Assembly (NCBI GenBank): GCA_008501545.1
Contig: QQUM01000255.1
Span: 1-6,270, forward strand
DNA length: 6,270 bases
Direction: 5' to 3'
From: Calditrichota bacterium
GTDB lineage: Bacteria > Zhuqueibacterota > Zhuqueibacteria > Zhuqueibacterales > Geothermadaptataceae
Part shown: positions 4,665 through 6,270 of the stretch, in pieces
How positions within the stretch are numbered: position 1 is the stretch's first letter
Layout of the letters: each line of letters begins with the position of its first letter
Notes under the pieces: model-generated
The model's database searches: none
Told to the model about the DNA's origin: nothing
The model's input: only the letters and a program-made list of their open reading frames with translations
Program-made: the position numbers and the translations under genes

Positions 4665-6270
4665 ATGGGCAAACAAAAAACCGTTTTACTCGTCGATGAT
4701 GAGCAAATTATGCATGACTTGGCGAGTGCATATCTTGAGCGTGAAGGTTTTACGCTTCAATCTGCGTATACCGGGTCATCGGGACTTGAGATGATTAAAA
4801 ACCTCAATCCCGATATTGTACTTCTCGATTATATGCTGCCACAAATGAATGGGGAACAAGTCTTTGAAAAACTTAGACAAGATCAAGCCTATTCGGATGT
4901 GCGCGACACGCCTGTTATTTTGTTGACTGCTCGTGGCAGTGATGAAATTCTGAAAACCCGCCTTTTAAAACAGGGGATAGTTGCTTACTTGCAAAAACCA
5001 TTCGGTTTGCGTGAATTGAGCGAGGTAATCAACAATATCATCACTTTGCGTGATATTCGCCATTCCAATCGGCTCCTCGAGTTCGAAGTTAAATCAACCA
5101 AACAACACTTATCTTCAATTCTTCAAAATGCACCCGTCGGCATCTTTTCTTGTGATGATCAAGGTAATTTAGTTGATGTCAATCAATATCTTTTAAAGTT
5201 GCTTCCGGACCTTTCTGTAAATCATCAATTCATTAACGTTTTAGAAGATGATCATTTCAAGGAGTCATTTTTCGGATCGGGTGTTCGCTCAGTCCTGGAA
5301 ACCGGTGCGAGTTGGAAGCGAAATTTGGTGCCCTGTAAATGCGGACATATGCATGATCTCATCCTCAACATGCATTTCGTTCCGATTCAAGTGGACAACG
5401 AAGATGGCGATGAAACCGTGCGTGTCATGGGTATCATTGAAGATGTGACCGAAGGGGAACGAAAAAATTTTCAGCTTCGCCTGCTCTCACACGTTACGAC
5501 TGCAATGCAACAAACGATAGAGCTCAAAACATTATTGCATCTTCTTCTCACAGCAATTACTGCTGGGCCAGCTCTGGGTTTTACACGGGCGATGATATTT
5601 CTGGTCAACGATTTATTTACAGAATTAACTGGTGCAATGGGTGTTGGTCCCATATCGTACGATGATGCATTGCAAACCTGGAACCGGCTGAACAGGCAGA
5701 ATTTGGACATGGAAGAGTATATTTTTAAGCATGGACTTGCATTACCAGTGGATGATGAGGCACTAAATCTGGCGGTCCAATCCTGTTCTATTCCACTGGA
5801 TGCGAATACACGCTTAACAAACGAATTGCGAGAGAATAAGCCATTTTGGTATAAAAAACATGATTTTCATGAGATGAATTATCTCGCGTTTCCTTCGACA
5901 CTTCAGCCATTGCTGTTGGATGAATTTATTGCAATGCCAGTTGTCGCCAATGGTAAACTCCTTGGCGCAATCATCGCAGATAATAAGTTTAACGATCAAC
6001 CAATTCGGGAAGACCGTGTTCAGTTGCTCTCCTTAATTGCAGCGCAAGCCGCCCATGGTATTGAAAAAGCCAATTCCTATGAACAGCTCCGCGCGGAAAA
6101 GTTAAAACTTGAAGTCGCGGTAAAAAAGTTGCGTCAGGCACAGGTACGGCTCATTCACACAGAGAGGTTGGCTGCAATTGGAGAAATGGCAGCGCACGTA
6201 GCGCATGAGATACGCAACCCGCTTGTCACAATTGGTGGATTCGCAAGACAAATAGAACAAAAAATAGATT
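4665..6270 (+). CDS. Hybrid sensor histidine kinase REC-PAS-GAF-HisKA, 3' end missing
   Basis: The frame is open from ATG 4665 to the window edge, giving 535 residues. No stop falls inside the window. Residues 5-125 are a receiver domain: acidic Asp11/Asp12, phospho-acceptor Asp55 in LLDYMLP, Thr88 and Lys111 in QKPF. Residues about 149-265 are a PAS sensor domain (ILQNAPVGIFSCD... to GIIEDVTE). Residues about 273-463 are a GAF domain of the type with LGFTRAMIFLVN and MGVGP. A coiled-coil linker (about 465-495) leads to a HisKA domain with His514 in HVAHEIRNPL. The HATPase domain must follow beyond the edge. No signal peptide or membrane segment is seen, so it is a cytoplasmic kinase whose receiver probably takes phosphate from, or tunes, another system. 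AGGGA at 4649-4653, 11 bases upstream, is a distant but usable ribosome site. The PAS domain carries Cys224-x-Cys226-x-His228-x-His230. Ligand and partner regulator are unknown. Confidence 0.93.
   Translation, partial: MGKQKTVLLVDDEQIMHDLASAYLEREGFTLQSAYTGSSGLEMIKNLNPDIVLLDYMLPQMNGEQVFEKLRQDQAYSDVRDTPVILLTARGSDEILKTRLLKQGIVAYLQKPFGLRELSEVINNIITLRDIRHSNRLLEFEVKSTKQHLSSILQNAPVGIFSCDDQGNLVDVNQYLLKLLPDLSVNHQFINVLEDDHFKESFFGSGVRSVLETGASWKRNLVPCKCGHMHDLILNMHFVPIQVDNEDGDETVRVMGIIEDVTEGERKNFQLRLLSHVTTAMQQTIELKTLLHLLLTAITAGPALGFTRAMIFLVNDLFTELTGAMGVGPISYDDALQTWNRLNRQNLDMEEYIFKHGLALPVDDEALNLAVQSCSIPLDANTRLTNELRENKPFWYKKHDFHEMNYLAFPSTLQPLLLDEFIAMPVVANGKLLGAIIADNKFNDQPIREDRVQLLSLIAAQAAHGIEKANSYEQLRAEKLKLEVAVKKLRQAQVRLIHTERLAAIGEMAAHVAHEIRNPLVTIGGFARQIEQKID

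Noticed and set aside
5471..5999. Minus-strand open frames of 60-80 codons opposite the kinase
   Set aside because: They lie wholly opposite a continuous, domain-rich + strand frame and their translations show no recognisable motif.

Overview
The window reads as chromosomal DNA from a bacterium near the Fibrobacterota–Chlorobiota–Bacteroidota (FCB) group. It could be one of the less-studied lineages around it, such as Calditrichota- or KSB1-like bacteria. Four things point this way: a secreted protein ending in a type IX-secretion/FlgD-like C-terminal domain, a 31-residue AURKAIP1/COX24-type basic protein, moderate-to-low G+C, and the styles of Der and SppA. Strong Shine-Dalgarno sequences before the HU gene and the basic protein argue against a typical Bacteroidia member, where such sites are rare. 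This placement is inference from gene content, not a phylogeny.

All recognised genes lie on the + strand. From left to right: the ribosome-assembly GTPase Der (5' end cut off by the window, 1-1293); 7 bases later, a 550-residue secreted zinc metalloprotease of the MXAN_6640-like type (1301-2953); a 158-base gap (2954-3111) holding a possible 32- to 42-residue membrane miniprotein; signal peptide peptidase SppA (3112-3993); an HU/IHF-family DNA-binding protein (4012-4311); and a TTG-started 31-residue COX24/mS38-like basic protein (4380-4475). A long trailer ends in a clear intrinsic terminator (4594-4637). The right end (4665 to the edge) is one long open frame with no stop in the window. It encodes a hybrid sensor kinase with domain order REC-PAS-GAF-HisKA; its ATPase domain must lie beyond the window.

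Two transcription groups are likely. der and the metalloprotease are closely spaced and probably co-transcribed. sppA, the HU gene and the basic protein form a second run closed by the terminator. Functionally this is housekeeping: ribosome maturation (Der, perhaps the COX24-like protein), nucleoid structure (HU) and membrane quality control (SppA). An exported protease and a signalling kinase flank these functions. I see no tRNA, rRNA, CRISPR array, insertion sequence or phage gene.

I do not see a clearly new multi-gene system. The points most worth a second look are the tiny TTG-started COX24-like gene, the possible membrane miniprotein ahead of sppA, the Cys/His cluster in the PAS domain of the kinase, and the terminator sitting 27 bases before the kinase start.
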